A DNA stretch of 64,000 bases from CAYWMY01 sp046352935 (GTDB taxonomy: Bacteria; Pseudomonadota; Gammaproteobacteria; Steroidobacterales; Steroidobacteraceae): NCBI GenBank assembly GCA_046352935.1, contig JAXMGR010000002.1, forward strand, positions 124,001 through 188,000, read 5' to 3'. The notes under the pieces were generated by a model that was given only the letters and a program-made list of their open reading frames with translations, made no database searches and was not told where the DNA came from. Of the stretch, positions 56,366 through 64,000 are shown in pieces (position 1 is the first letter of the stretch; each line of letters opens with the position of its first letter). A program made the position numbers and the translations under genes.

Positions 56366-56958
56366 ACCCCGAGTTGCTTCAGGAGGCCCCGCAGCGCGTA
56401 CTGCGCCGACCGGCGCCGGACGGTGTCGCGGTCGCCCCGGAACCGCCGGCATTCTGCGTCGACGACGACGCCGCGCCCGCTGCGCCGGGCCCAGGCGAAC
56501 CAGACCGCGCCGACGGGCTTTTCCGGCGAGCCGCCGTCCGGACCGGCGATGCCGGTGACCGCCACGGCGACCGTGGCCCGGCTGCGACCGAGGATCCCCT
56601 GGACCATCTCCCGCGCGACGGCCTCGCTGACCGCCCCATGGCGGCGCAAGGTCGCCTCCCGGACGCCGAGGAGATCCCGCTTGGCCTCGTTGCTGTAGGT
56701 CACGAGGCCGCGGTCGAACCAGCGCGAACTACCCGCGAGGTCGGTGCAGAGCTTGGCGACGAGGCCGCCGGTGCAGGACTCGGCGGTGGCCATGAAGCCG
56801 CCCAGCGCCAGCAGTCGCGAGGCCAGACGGGTGACGAGCGGGTCGAGGGCGGCGTGGCCGCGGGTCGAAGCGGAGCGCCGCCCGCCGGTGGGCGGCGCCC
56901 CGCTGGATCCCGTCCGGCGCGGGCCGGTGCGGGATGCGGACTTAATTCGCGCCGCCAA
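56362..56958 (-). CDS. pncC: nicotinamide-nucleotide amidohydrolase (CinA C-terminal family, PncC)
   Basis: Up to 198 residues. The family core is complete: TAESCTGGLVAKLCTDLAGS, WFDRGLVTYSNEAKRDLLGV, HGAVSEAVAREMVQG and VAVTGIAGPDGGSPEKPVG. It deamidates NMN in the pyridine-nucleotide salvage cycle. The start is uncertain: the only upstream in-frame start before the core is TTG 56958, inside the end of the TonB receptor gene, and residues 1-37 are low-complexity and include a strong hairpin. The thpR gene overlaps its stop. Confidence 0.9.
   Translation of the reverse strand: MAARIKSASRTGPRRTGSSGAPPTGGRRSASTRGHAALDPLVTRLASRLLALGGFMATAESCTGGLVAKLCTDLAGSSRWFDRGLVTYSNEAKRDLLGVREATLRRHGAVSEAVAREMVQGILGRSRATVAVAVTGIAGPDGGSPEKPVGAVWFAWARRSGRGVVVDAECRRFRGDRDTVRRRSAQYALRGLLKQLGV
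56875..56898. terminator. nine-base-pair hairpin after TonB receptor gene
   Basis: GCGCCGCCC pairs with GGGCGGCGC around GCCGGT, 44 bases beyond the receptor stop on the minus strand. It lies inside the doubtful N-terminal part of the pncC frame, which suggests pncC translation may begin after it. Confidence 0.45.
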
Positions 56959-59863
56959 ACTTCGCCTTGGCGCCGACGTAGATGTACCGGCCCACCGGGC
57001 TGACCGGGTAGATGGTGTCGAGGTCCGGCTTCTGGTTGGTCAGGTTGTTGACGCCCGCGTAGACGCGAACAGTCTCATCGCGGAAGTCATAGGCGATCTG
57101 CACGTCGTGAGTCAGGCGACGGTTGTAGTAAACATCGCCGGGAGAGGCCTGGTCCGGGTCGCCGGCCAGCACCGGGCGCGAGTAGCGCAGCGTCTTGCTG
57201 AAGTAGTTCAGGCCATAGTTAAGGATGAAATCGCCCTTCAGCCAAGTCAGATCGAACGACATCTGGGTCTTCGGCGCGTACTGCGTGTTCTTGTCGTTGA
57301 CGAGGTCGGCCCCCGGGGTCGGGATGAAGGTCAGTTTGGTCAACTTGTTACCGACCAGGCTGAACTGCAGCTGGCCGAAGTCGGTCTTCGAACCCAGCGT
57401 CGCGGCATCGAGCACGTATCTCAGGTTGAAGTCGACGCCGCGAGTCCTGAAAGCGGCCACGTTTTCCGGACGAACAACGAAGCTGTCGATGCCGCCCGTC
57501 GTCGGATCACGCGTCAAGGCGTCACAGAAAATGTTGTTGAGTGTCGGCTGATCGACGCAGTTTTCGGCGACCTCCTGCGCCTCCGCCGTGCTGATCGCCT
57601 CTCGGATCTTGATGCTGAAGGCGTCGACCGCCAGCGTGAAGTTCTCGATGAATCGCGGTCGCAGCACCACGCCCAGCGTCCAGCTGCGTGCCGTCTCTTC
57701 GTCCAGGCCGGAGTTGCCTGTCTGGTTACCACTGACGAACGAGCTGTTCGGGTCGATGTACGTCGCCGGATCCTGTCCAAGGGCCGTCAGCAACGCGGCG
57801 CAGTTCGCGGCGCGGTACTGCGAGCCATTGTTCTGCAATGCGATGTCGCAAGGGTCGAAGATCTGCGCGAATGTCTGACTCTGCGGGCTAAACAATTCGC
57901 TGATGTTCGGTGCGCGCACCGATTGCGACAGCGTGCCACGCAGCGATACGTCCTCGATAGGTGCCCAGGTGGCGGTGCCGTTCCAGGTCGTCGTCGAACC
58001 CATCGTCGAGTAGTCCGACAGGCGCAGCGCGCCCTTGAACTGCAGCAGCCTAGCCAAGGGCTTGTCCTTCAGCACCGTGAAGCGCAGTTCGGCAAAGCCT
58101 TCCTTGACGTCGAAGTGGCCTTTCGTCGGCAGGATCACGTTGCCGAAGGTCTGGCCGAGCCGATCCTCGAGTGGCGTGTCGGTGCTGGCCGATTCTCGAC
58201 GCCATTCGCCGCCGAGCGCGAACTCGACCGGGCCGCCCGGCAGCATGAGCATCGGGATGTCCCCGGAGATGTAGCCGTTGACGACATGCTGCGACAGCTT
58301 CGACCGCGTGAGGCTGTTGGTCATCACCCAGTCGATCGCGGCCTGGCTGGCCACACCCTCGCCGAACAGGTTCAGCGGCACGCAGCCGCTGCCGGCGCCC
58401 GGCGTGAACGACAGCGGACCATCGTAAGCGTAGTTGTCGTAGGCGAGCGCCGACGGATCGAGGTTCGAACGACAGGTCGGCTGGCCGGTTGCAGGATTGA
58501 TGACCGCGTCCAGCGCTGCGAAGAAGCGGTCGTTGAAGCGATTGTTGACCGCGGTATTCTTGACCTTGGTCTCGCCGTAGACGTACGACAACTCGTAACG
58601 CAGGTGCTCGTTGACATCACCTTCGACGCCCACGACAGAGCGGATCGTGTCGCGTTTGACGCTGTCGGCGCGCACGCCGAGGTCGAAGTTGTCGCGGTTC
58701 ATCAGCACGCCGCCCGGTGCCACGTCACGGACCACATCGGGCATGAACGGGTTGTCCGGCGTCAGGTAAATGAAGTAGTCGAAGGTCGGCTGGCTGTAGG
58801 AAATCGCCTTGGTGTGCGCGAACTTGAGTTCGGCGAACACCGTGGCCGCGTCGCTGACATCATAGTGCGCGAACAGGTTGGCGACCGTGCGGTCGGACTT
58901 GGCGACCAGGTCGCCGATGTAGTCGGAGAGCAGCGTGCCGGTGCCGCCCTGCGTATAGAACGGCGCGATGAACCGCGTGATCTCGTAGGGCTGGCCGTTC
59001 GGGCGCAGGTCCGGCTCGAGATCGAAGTCCGTGTCGAGCGCGCCTTCCCGCGAACTGTCATAGAAGCGGATGTTGGTCAGAGGGATGCGATCCGGCACGT
59101 TCGGATCGTCGGACGCGTCGTCCGGATTGCGTACCAACGATCGATAGCCCGTACCGCGCAGGTAGCTGCGATCGGAGGCGCTGAGCCGGCCTTCGTGCGT
59201 GTACTCGATCGCGCCGGAAATGTTGCCGCGGCCCTCGGCGAAGTTCATGCCGGCGGTCAGCGCGGCGAGCATGTCCTGGGGCTCGCCACCGGCACCCACG
59301 CCGTACTGGGCCCGCGCAGTCATGCCCTCGAAGTCCTTCTTCATGATGAAGTTGACGACGCCGGACACCGCATCGGCGCCGTAGATGGCCGAGATGCCGC
59401 CGGTGGCGACGTCGATGCGCTCGACGAGGTCGATCGGAATGCTGTTGACGTCCACGGCCGCCGTCTCCGGCAGCGCGCCGACGTGGCGTCGACCATCGAC
59501 GAGAACGAGGGTGCGCTCCTCGCCGAGATTGTGCAGGTTGAGGAGGTTGAGGCCGGTGCTGCCAATGTAGCCCTCCGATCCAGACATCCGCGTCGTGTCG
59601 AACGACCCCACCAGCGCCGGCACGTCGGTCAGGAACGACGTCATGTTGACGGCGCCCGACAGCTCGATGGACTGGCTGCTGATCGAGAACGTCGGGTTCG
59701 GCGTCTCGAACTCCGTCGATTTGAGCCGGGTGCCGGTGACCACGATCTCCTGGAGCACCGTGTCCCCGACGTCCGTCGACGCGCCGCCGGCCTGTGCCCA
59801 GGCCGCAGCCGAAAGGCCCGTGGCAAGAATCAACCCGATACTGACGCGGAGCTTCGTGTTCAT
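56942..59863 (-). CDS. TonB-dependent outer-membrane receptor (long form)
   Basis: 973 residues from ATG 59863, with GGGAG eight bases upstream and a clear signal peptide ending in AAAWAQ. The TonB box-like QEIVVTGTRLKS is followed by the plug (TLVLVDGRRHVGALP, IDLVERIDVATGGISAIYGA, DAVSGVVNFIMKKDFEG) and a long barrel with WTLGVVLRP. This subfamily is common in Caulobacter, Xanthomonas and sphingomonads for import of oligosaccharides or other large nutrients. It is inserted between mutS and pncC, which are neighbours in many relatives. It is divergent from mutS by 296 bases. Confidence 0.94.
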   Translation of the reverse strand: MNTKLRVSIGLILATGLSAAAWAQAGGASTDVGDTVLQEIVVTGTRLKSTEFETPNPTFSISSQSIELSGAVNMTSFLTDVPALVGSFDTTRMSGSEGYIGSTGLNLLNLHNLGEERTLVLVDGRRHVGALPETAAVDVNSIPIDLVERIDVATGGISAIYGADAVSGVVNFIMKKDFEGMTARAQYGVGAGGEPQDMLAALTAGMNFAEGRGNISGAIEYTHEGRLSASDRSYLRGTGYRSLVRNPDDASDDPNVPDRIPLTNIRFYDSSREGALDTDFDLEPDLRPNGQPYEITRFIAPFYTQGGTGTLLSDYIGDLVAKSDRTVANLFAHYDVSDAATVFAELKFAHTKAISYSQPTFDYFIYLTPDNPFMPDVVRDVAPGGVLMNRDNFDLGVRADSVKRDTIRSVVGVEGDVNEHLRYELSYVYGETKVKNTAVNNRFNDRFFAALDAVINPATGQPTCRSNLDPSALAYDNYAYDGPLSFTPGAGSGCVPLNLFGEGVASQAAIDWVMTNSLTRSKLSQHVVNGYISGDIPMLMLPGGPVEFALGGEWRRESASTDTPLEDRLGQTFGNVILPTKGHFDVKEGFAELRFTVLKDKPLARLLQFKGALRLSDYSTMGSTTTWNGTATWAPIEDVSLRGTLSQSVRAPNISELFSPQSQTFAQIFDPCDIALQNNGSQYRAANCAALLTALGQDPATYIDPNSSFVSGNQTGNSGLDEETARSWTLGVVLRPRFIENFTLAVDAFSIKIREAISTAEAQEVAENCVDQPTLNNIFCDALTRDPTTGGIDSFVVRPENVAAFRTRGVDFNLRYVLDAATLGSKTDFGQLQFSLVGNKLTKLTFIPTPGADLVNDKNTQYAPKTQMSFDLTWLKGDFILNYGLNYFSKTLRYSRPVLAGDPDQASPGDVYYNRRLTHDVQIAYDFRDETVRVYAGVNNLTNQKPDLDTIYPVSPVGRYIYVGAKAKFGGAN

Positions 59864-60159
59864 CGTCCATACTCCCGAGCTGTCGTCGCAGGCATCGTTC
59901 GCCGGCGACTTCGTGTCTTCCTCACGACATCGACATCGCAATGCAGCGGCCGACGGGGCCCTGAGGCCATTTTACTTAACGCCGATCCGGCAGCGTTTAA
60001 CATTACCCGCAGCATGACCCACACGACCGGTAGCCAAGTCCCAGAAATCCCAAGCAATCGGCGTCTTCGTGGTGCCGGTCGGGCCGCGACGGAGGGCGGC
60101 GGGCGCCGCCCCGCTGCCTCGCGGACGACCCCGCAAACCATTCCGCGGCACCCCTCGCC

Positions 60160-62736
60160 ATGACCCGCCACACCCCCACGCTGCCCGGCCTGGAACTGCA
60201 CACGCCCATGATGCAGCAGTACCTGCGGCTGAAAGCCGAGCAGCCCGACGTGCTGCTGTTCTATCGCATGGGGGATTTCTACGAACTCTTCCACGAGGAC
60301 GCGCGCCGGGCGGCGCCGCTCCTCGACATCGCGCTCACGAGCCGCGGCGAATCGGCCGGCGCGCCGATCCCGATGGCCGGCGTGCCGGTCGAGAAGCTGG
60401 ACACCTATGTCGCGAAGCTGATCCGTCGTGGCGAGTCCGTCGCCATCTGCGAGCAGGTCGGCGAGGTGGGCAAGTCGAAAGGCCCGGTCGAGCGGCGCAT
60501 CGTGCGCGTGGTGACCCCCGGCACGGTGACCGACGAGGCGCTGCTGGAGGCGCGCCGCGCCACGCTGCTCGCGGCCTGGTGCCCGGGTGGTGCGCGACAC
60601 GGCCTCGCGTGGCTGGACCTGGCCGCCGGCCGCTTCACGGTCGCCGAACTCGACGGCCCGGCGACACTGGCCGCGGAGCTCGAGCGACTGCGCCCTGCGG
60701 AGCTGCTGGTGCCGGAAGGTGCGGATGCAACGCAGGCCGGCAGCGCCCGGGGGTGCGTGCGCCCCCGCCCGCCCTGGCATTTCGAGCGCGAATCCGCCGA
60801 ACGCCATCTCATCGCCCAGTTCGGCGTGCGCGACCTCGGGGGCTTCGGCTGCGCGGGACTGCCGCTCGCCATCGCCGCCGCGGGCGCGCTGCTCGCCTAT
60901 GTGCGCGACACGCAGCGCTCGGCCCTGCCGCACCTCACCGGCCTCGGCACCGAATCCACTTCCGACGCGCTGCAGCTCGATCCGGCCACGCGACGCAATC
61001 TCGAACTCGACGAGAGCCTCTCGGGCCGGCCGGAGTTCACACTGATCGGCGTGCTCGACCGCACCGCGACACCGATGGGTGCGCGCGAACTGCGCCGCTG
61101 GCTGCAGCGGCCGCTCCGCGACCGGACCGCGCTCGAACGCCGCTACCACGCAGTACAGGCACTCCTCGAATCCCACGCCGACGAGCCGCTGCACGAGGTG
61201 CTCGCCGGGGTCGGCGACATCGAGCGCATCCTGTCGCGCGTGGCGCTGCGCTCGGCGAAGCCGCGCGACCTCGCGCAACTGCGTGCCACGCTCGCGCTCG
61301 TGCCGGCCATCGCGGCGCGACTCGCCACGATCGACAGTCCGCTCGTCGCCGGGGCCGGCGCCGCCTGCGGCGATCACGAGGAACTGCACGCGCTGCTCGC
61401 CCGCGCGATCGTCGAGTCGCCGCCGCCCGTGCTGCGCGACGGCGGCGTCATCGCCGGCGGCCACGACGCGGAGCTGGACGAGCTGCGCGACATCGCCGCG
61501 CACACCGACCGCTTCCTGCTCGACCTCGAGGCACGCGAGCGCGAACGCACCGGCATCGCCTCGCTCAAGCTCGCGTACAACCGGGTCTCCGGCTTCTACA
61601 TCGAGATCCCGCGCAGCCAATCCGGCCAGGTCCCGCCCGACTACCACCGCCGGCAGACCGTGAAGAACGCCGAGCGCTTCATCACGCCGGAACTGAAGGC
61701 CTTCGAGGACCGCGTGCTGGGTGCTCGCGATCGCAGCCTCGCGCGCGAGAAGGAACTCTATGAGCAGCTGCTTGACCGCATCACGGCCGACCTGCCCGCA
61801 CTGACCCGGCTGGCGCAGGCCCTCGCGCTCGCGGACGTCCTCGCGGATCTGGCCGAGCGCGCGCGCAGCCTCGGCTACGCGCGCCCCACCCTGGTCGACG
61901 AACCGCGTCTCGCGATCGAGGCCGGCCGCCACCCGGTGGTCGAGTGCGGCATCGACGGGCCGTTCGTTCCCAACGACCTCGCGCTCGACGAGGCCACGCG
62001 CATGCTGGTCATCACCGGGCCGAACATGGGCGGGAAGTCGACCTACATGCGGCAGACGGCGCTCATCGTGATCATGGCGGCGATGGGTGGCTTCGTGCCG
62101 GCCGACCGTGCCGTGATCGGTCCCATCGACCGGGTGTTCACGCGGATCGGCGCCTCCGACGATCTCGCGGGCGGGCGCTCGACTTTCATGGTCGAGATGA
62201 CCGAGACCGCCGACATCCTCAACAACGCGACGGATCGCAGCCTGGTGCTGATGGACGAGATCGGCCGCGGCACCAGCACCTACGACGGCCTGTCACTCGC
62301 CTGGGCGACCGCGAATCACATCGCGCGGCGGGTGCGTGCGTTCACGCTGTTCGCGACGCACTACTTCGAGCTGACGGCGCTGGCGGGAGAGGCCGAGGGC
62401 GTACGCAACGTCCACCTCGACGCCACCGAGCACGGCGACCGGCTCGTGTTCCTGCATGCCGTGAAGCCGGGCCCCGCGAGCCGCAGCTACGGCCTGCAGG
62501 TGGCGCAGCTCGCCGGCGTGCCCCGCGAGGTCATCGCCAGTGCGCGCGGATACCTGGCGGAGCTGGAGCAGCACGCAGTGTCGGCGCAGCTCGCGCGGGA
62601 GCCCGGCCAGCTGCCGCTCGGCCCGCCCGCCCATGACGCGAGCGAGGCGCTGGAGTTGCTGGACGCGCTCGATCCCGACGTGCTCTCGCCGCGCGAGGCC
62701 CTGGAGCGGCTCTACGAGCTGAAGCGGCGGCGGTAG
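60160..62736 (+). CDS. mutS: DNA mismatch repair protein MutS
   Basis: 858 residues, full length. The mismatch-reading motif is GDFYELF, with Phe40 and Glu42. The connector, lever and clamp regions follow (FYIEIPRSQSGQVPPDY is the clamp border). The ATPase has Walker A GPNMGGKST (Lys626), Walker B SLVLMDEIGRGTSTYDG and FATHYFELT. The C-terminal tail with the beta-clamp/tetramer region is present. It initiates methyl-directed mismatch repair with MutL. It converges with the GGDEF-EAL gene after six bases. Confidence 0.98.
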   Translation: MTRHTPTLPGLELHTPMMQQYLRLKAEQPDVLLFYRMGDFYELFHEDARRAAPLLDIALTSRGESAGAPIPMAGVPVEKLDTYVAKLIRRGESVAICEQVGEVGKSKGPVERRIVRVVTPGTVTDEALLEARRATLLAAWCPGGARHGLAWLDLAAGRFTVAELDGPATLAAELERLRPAELLVPEGADATQAGSARGCVRPRPPWHFERESAERHLIAQFGVRDLGGFGCAGLPLAIAAAGALLAYVRDTQRSALPHLTGLGTESTSDALQLDPATRRNLELDESLSGRPEFTLIGVLDRTATPMGARELRRWLQRPLRDRTALERRYHAVQALLESHADEPLHEVLAGVGDIERILSRVALRSAKPRDLAQLRATLALVPAIAARLATIDSPLVAGAGAACGDHEELHALLARAIVESPPPVLRDGGVIAGGHDAELDELRDIAAHTDRFLLDLEARERERTGIASLKLAYNRVSGFYIEIPRSQSGQVPPDYHRRQTVKNAERFITPELKAFEDRVLGARDRSLAREKELYEQLLDRITADLPALTRLAQALALADVLADLAERARSLGYARPTLVDEPRLAIEAGRHPVVECGIDGPFVPNDLALDEATRMLVITGPNMGGKSTYMRQTALIVIMAAMGGFVPADRAVIGPIDRVFTRIGASDDLAGGRSTFMVEMTETADILNNATDRSLVLMDEIGRGTSTYDGLSLAWATANHIARRVRAFTLFATHYFELTALAGEAEGVRNVHLDATEHGDRLVFLHAVKPGPASRSYGLQVAQLAGVPREVIASARGYLAELEQHAVSAQLAREPGQLPLGPPAHDASEALELLDALDPDVLSPREALERLYELKRRR

Positions 62737-62742
62737 CCGCGC

Positions 62743-64000
62743 TCAGCCGTTCACGACGCGGCGCAGGAAGCGCTGCGTCTTGCCGGGCGCACCGACGAAG
62801 GCCGAGAGGTCGGCCGCGGACATCGGCCGCCCGAACAGATAGCCCTGGCCGAGGTGACAGTGCCGCGACGCCAGGAAGTCGCGCTGCTCGTAGGTTTCGA
62901 CACCCTCGGCGACGATGCTCTTGCCGAGCGCGATGCCGATGCCGATGATTGCCTCGCAGAGCGCCATGGCACCGAAGTCCGAATCGCTCTTCGGCAGGAA
63001 GGACCGGTCGATCTTCAGCACCTGGATCGGGAGCTTCTGCAGGTAGCTCAGCGATGAATAACCCGTTCCGAAATCGTCGATCGCGAGACAGCAGCCCAGC
63101 TCGGCGACCTGCCAGATGATCTCGGCGAGCCGGTCGATGTCCTTCGCGAGCACGCTCTCGGTGACTTCCAGCTCGACCTCCTCGGGCCGTACACGGTAGT
63201 CGCCGAGGAGGCCCCGCACACGGTCGACGAACCCCGGAGACAGCATCTGCTGCACGGAGACATTGATCGCCACGCGGGGCACTGCGACCCCGTCGGTGCG
63301 CCACTCGGCGATCTGCCGGCACACCTCCCGCACGACCCAGTACCCGATCGCCACGATCTGGCCGGTCTCCTCCGCGACCGGGATGAAGTCCATGGGCGAG
63401 ATGAAGCCCCGCTGCGGATGACGCCAGCGGATGAGTGCCTCGGCGCCGGACACCTTGCCGGACCGCAGGTTGATCTGCGGCTGGTAGTGGAGCTCGAATT
63501 CGCCGCGCGCCAGCGCGAGCCGCAGTTCGGCTTCGAGGTCGATCCTGGCGGCGGCCTTCTCACCCATCGATTCTTCGAACACCGCGCAGGTCGCGCCGCC
63601 ATCGTTCTTCGCGACGTACATCGCCGAGTCGGCGTGCTGCAGCAGGTGATCGAAGGTCGTGCCATGGTCGGGGTAGATCGCGACGCCGACCGATGTACTG
63701 GCCACATAGCCCTGCCGTACGGCATCGAGCGGCTCGCGCAGCGCGGCGAGCACGCGCGCGGCCAGCGTCTCGATCTCGAGTCGTGAATGCAGGTCGCCGG
63801 CGACGATCACGAACTCGTCGCCGCCCAGCCGGCTGATCGTCTGCACGTCCGGCAGCTCTTTCGTCAGGCGGCGCGCCACGGCCGCGAGCAGCAGGTCGCC
63901 GGTCGCGTGCCCCATGGAGTCATTGACGTACTTGAAGCGATCGAGGTCCAGGAACAGCATCGCGAGCAGCGACCCGGAGCGTTCGGCATGGACGATGGCC
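62743..64000 (-). CDS. GGDEF-EAL protein, N-terminus cut by window edge
   Basis: The frame is open to the window end, so sensory domains upstream are missing. The GGDEF domain has LFLDLDRFKYVND and the intact catalytic RLGGDEF. The inhibitory I-site, normally RxxD five residues before, reads ELPD, so product inhibition is probably lost. The EAL domain is complete: AEALIRWRHP, AINVSVQQM, LEVTES, DDFGTGYSSLSYL, LKIDRSF, VAEGVET and LGQGYLFGRP. It could make and degrade c-di-GMP; which activity prevails cannot be read. Confidence 0.92.
   Translation of the reverse strand, partial: AIVHAERSGSLLAMLFLDLDRFKYVNDSMGHATGDLLLAAVARRLTKELPDVQTISRLGGDEFVIVAGDLHSRLEIETLAARVLAALREPLDAVRQGYVASTSVGVAIYPDHGTTFDHLLQHADSAMYVAKNDGGATCAVFEESMGEKAAARIDLEAELRLALARGEFELHYQPQINLRSGKVSGAEALIRWRHPQRGFISPMDFIPVAEETGQIVAIGYWVVREVCRQIAEWRTDGVAVPRVAINVSVQQMLSPGFVDRVRGLLGDYRVRPEEVELEVTESVLAKDIDRLAEIIWQVAELGCCLAIDDFGTGYSSLSYLQKLPIQVLKIDRSFLPKSDSDFGAMALCEAIIGIGIALGKSIVAEGVETYEQRDFLASRHCHLGQGYLFGRPMSAADLSAFVGAPGKTQRFLRRVVNG

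Overview
The window is GC-rich chromosomal DNA (roughly two thirds G+C by eye) from a proteobacterium, most likely a gammaproteobacterium. The best evidence is the order on the right: mutS, pncC/cinA, thpR, recA, recX, alaS, csrA, tRNA-Ser(GCU), which is the classic gammaproteobacterial DNA-repair/csrA neighbourhood. Two large TonB-dependent receptors, a GlyGly-CTERM-type serine protease and many catabolic dehydrogenases fit an aerobic polymer- and xenobiotic-degrading environmental lineage (for example Steroidobacterales/Nevskiales-like). The exact family is inference only.

Layout. 1-10.2 kb: a catabolic cluster with a LysR regulator (cut by the window edge), D-mannonate dehydratase overlapping a secreted sulfatase, a divergently placed TonB-dependent receptor, and a tight five-gene operon of Gfo/Idh, SDR, MDR, VOC and SDR proteins, probably for a sulfated or uronic-acid sugar. 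10.2-21.5 kb: cell-envelope genes. These are two tandem FGE-fold proteins lacking the FGE copper cysteines, an MgtC-like membrane protein, a Do-type protease, a PBP4-type carboxypeptidase, a WYL regulator/lipase-lipoprotein/M23-like operon, and a subtilisin with a C-terminal sorting signal. 21.7-32.7 kb: catabolic genes (AhpD-like, HpaB-like, SnoaL-like, NmrA-like, HyuA/HyuB with a divergent AraC regulator), a RelE/XRE toxin-antitoxin pair and the wreck of an SDR gene. 33.0-37.5 kb: a repeat-containing surface lipoprotein, a RES/Xre toxin-antitoxin pair, a decayed tyrosine integrase and tRNA-Arg(ACG).

37.7-49.6 kb lies between tRNA-Arg and tRNA-Ser, two genes that are normally adjacent behind csrA. 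It holds a quinohaemoprotein, ppa, a TonB-like protein, a methanethiol-methyltransferase/DUF4395 fusion with a divergent AraC regulator, a collapsed katG, ilvD, an AbiE toxin-antitoxin pair, an AT-rich tract leading into the first 22 codons of a HipB-like regulator, and an IS6-family element that truncates that gene. 49.7-64 kb is core: tRNA-Ser, csrA, a RocR-like c-di-GMP phosphodiesterase inserted between csrA and alaS, alaS, recX, recA, thpR, pncC, a second TonB-dependent receptor, mutS, and a GGDEF-EAL protein cut by the window end.

The most noteworthy signals are the layered wreckage around the two tRNA genes (integrase, hipB, katG and IS6 remnants), the FGE-like pair and the M23-like protein that have lost catalytic or metal residues, the MddA-DUF4395 fusion, and several precisely placed inverted repeats in front of toxin-antitoxin operons. 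I found no CRISPR array, rRNA gene or convincing riboswitch.
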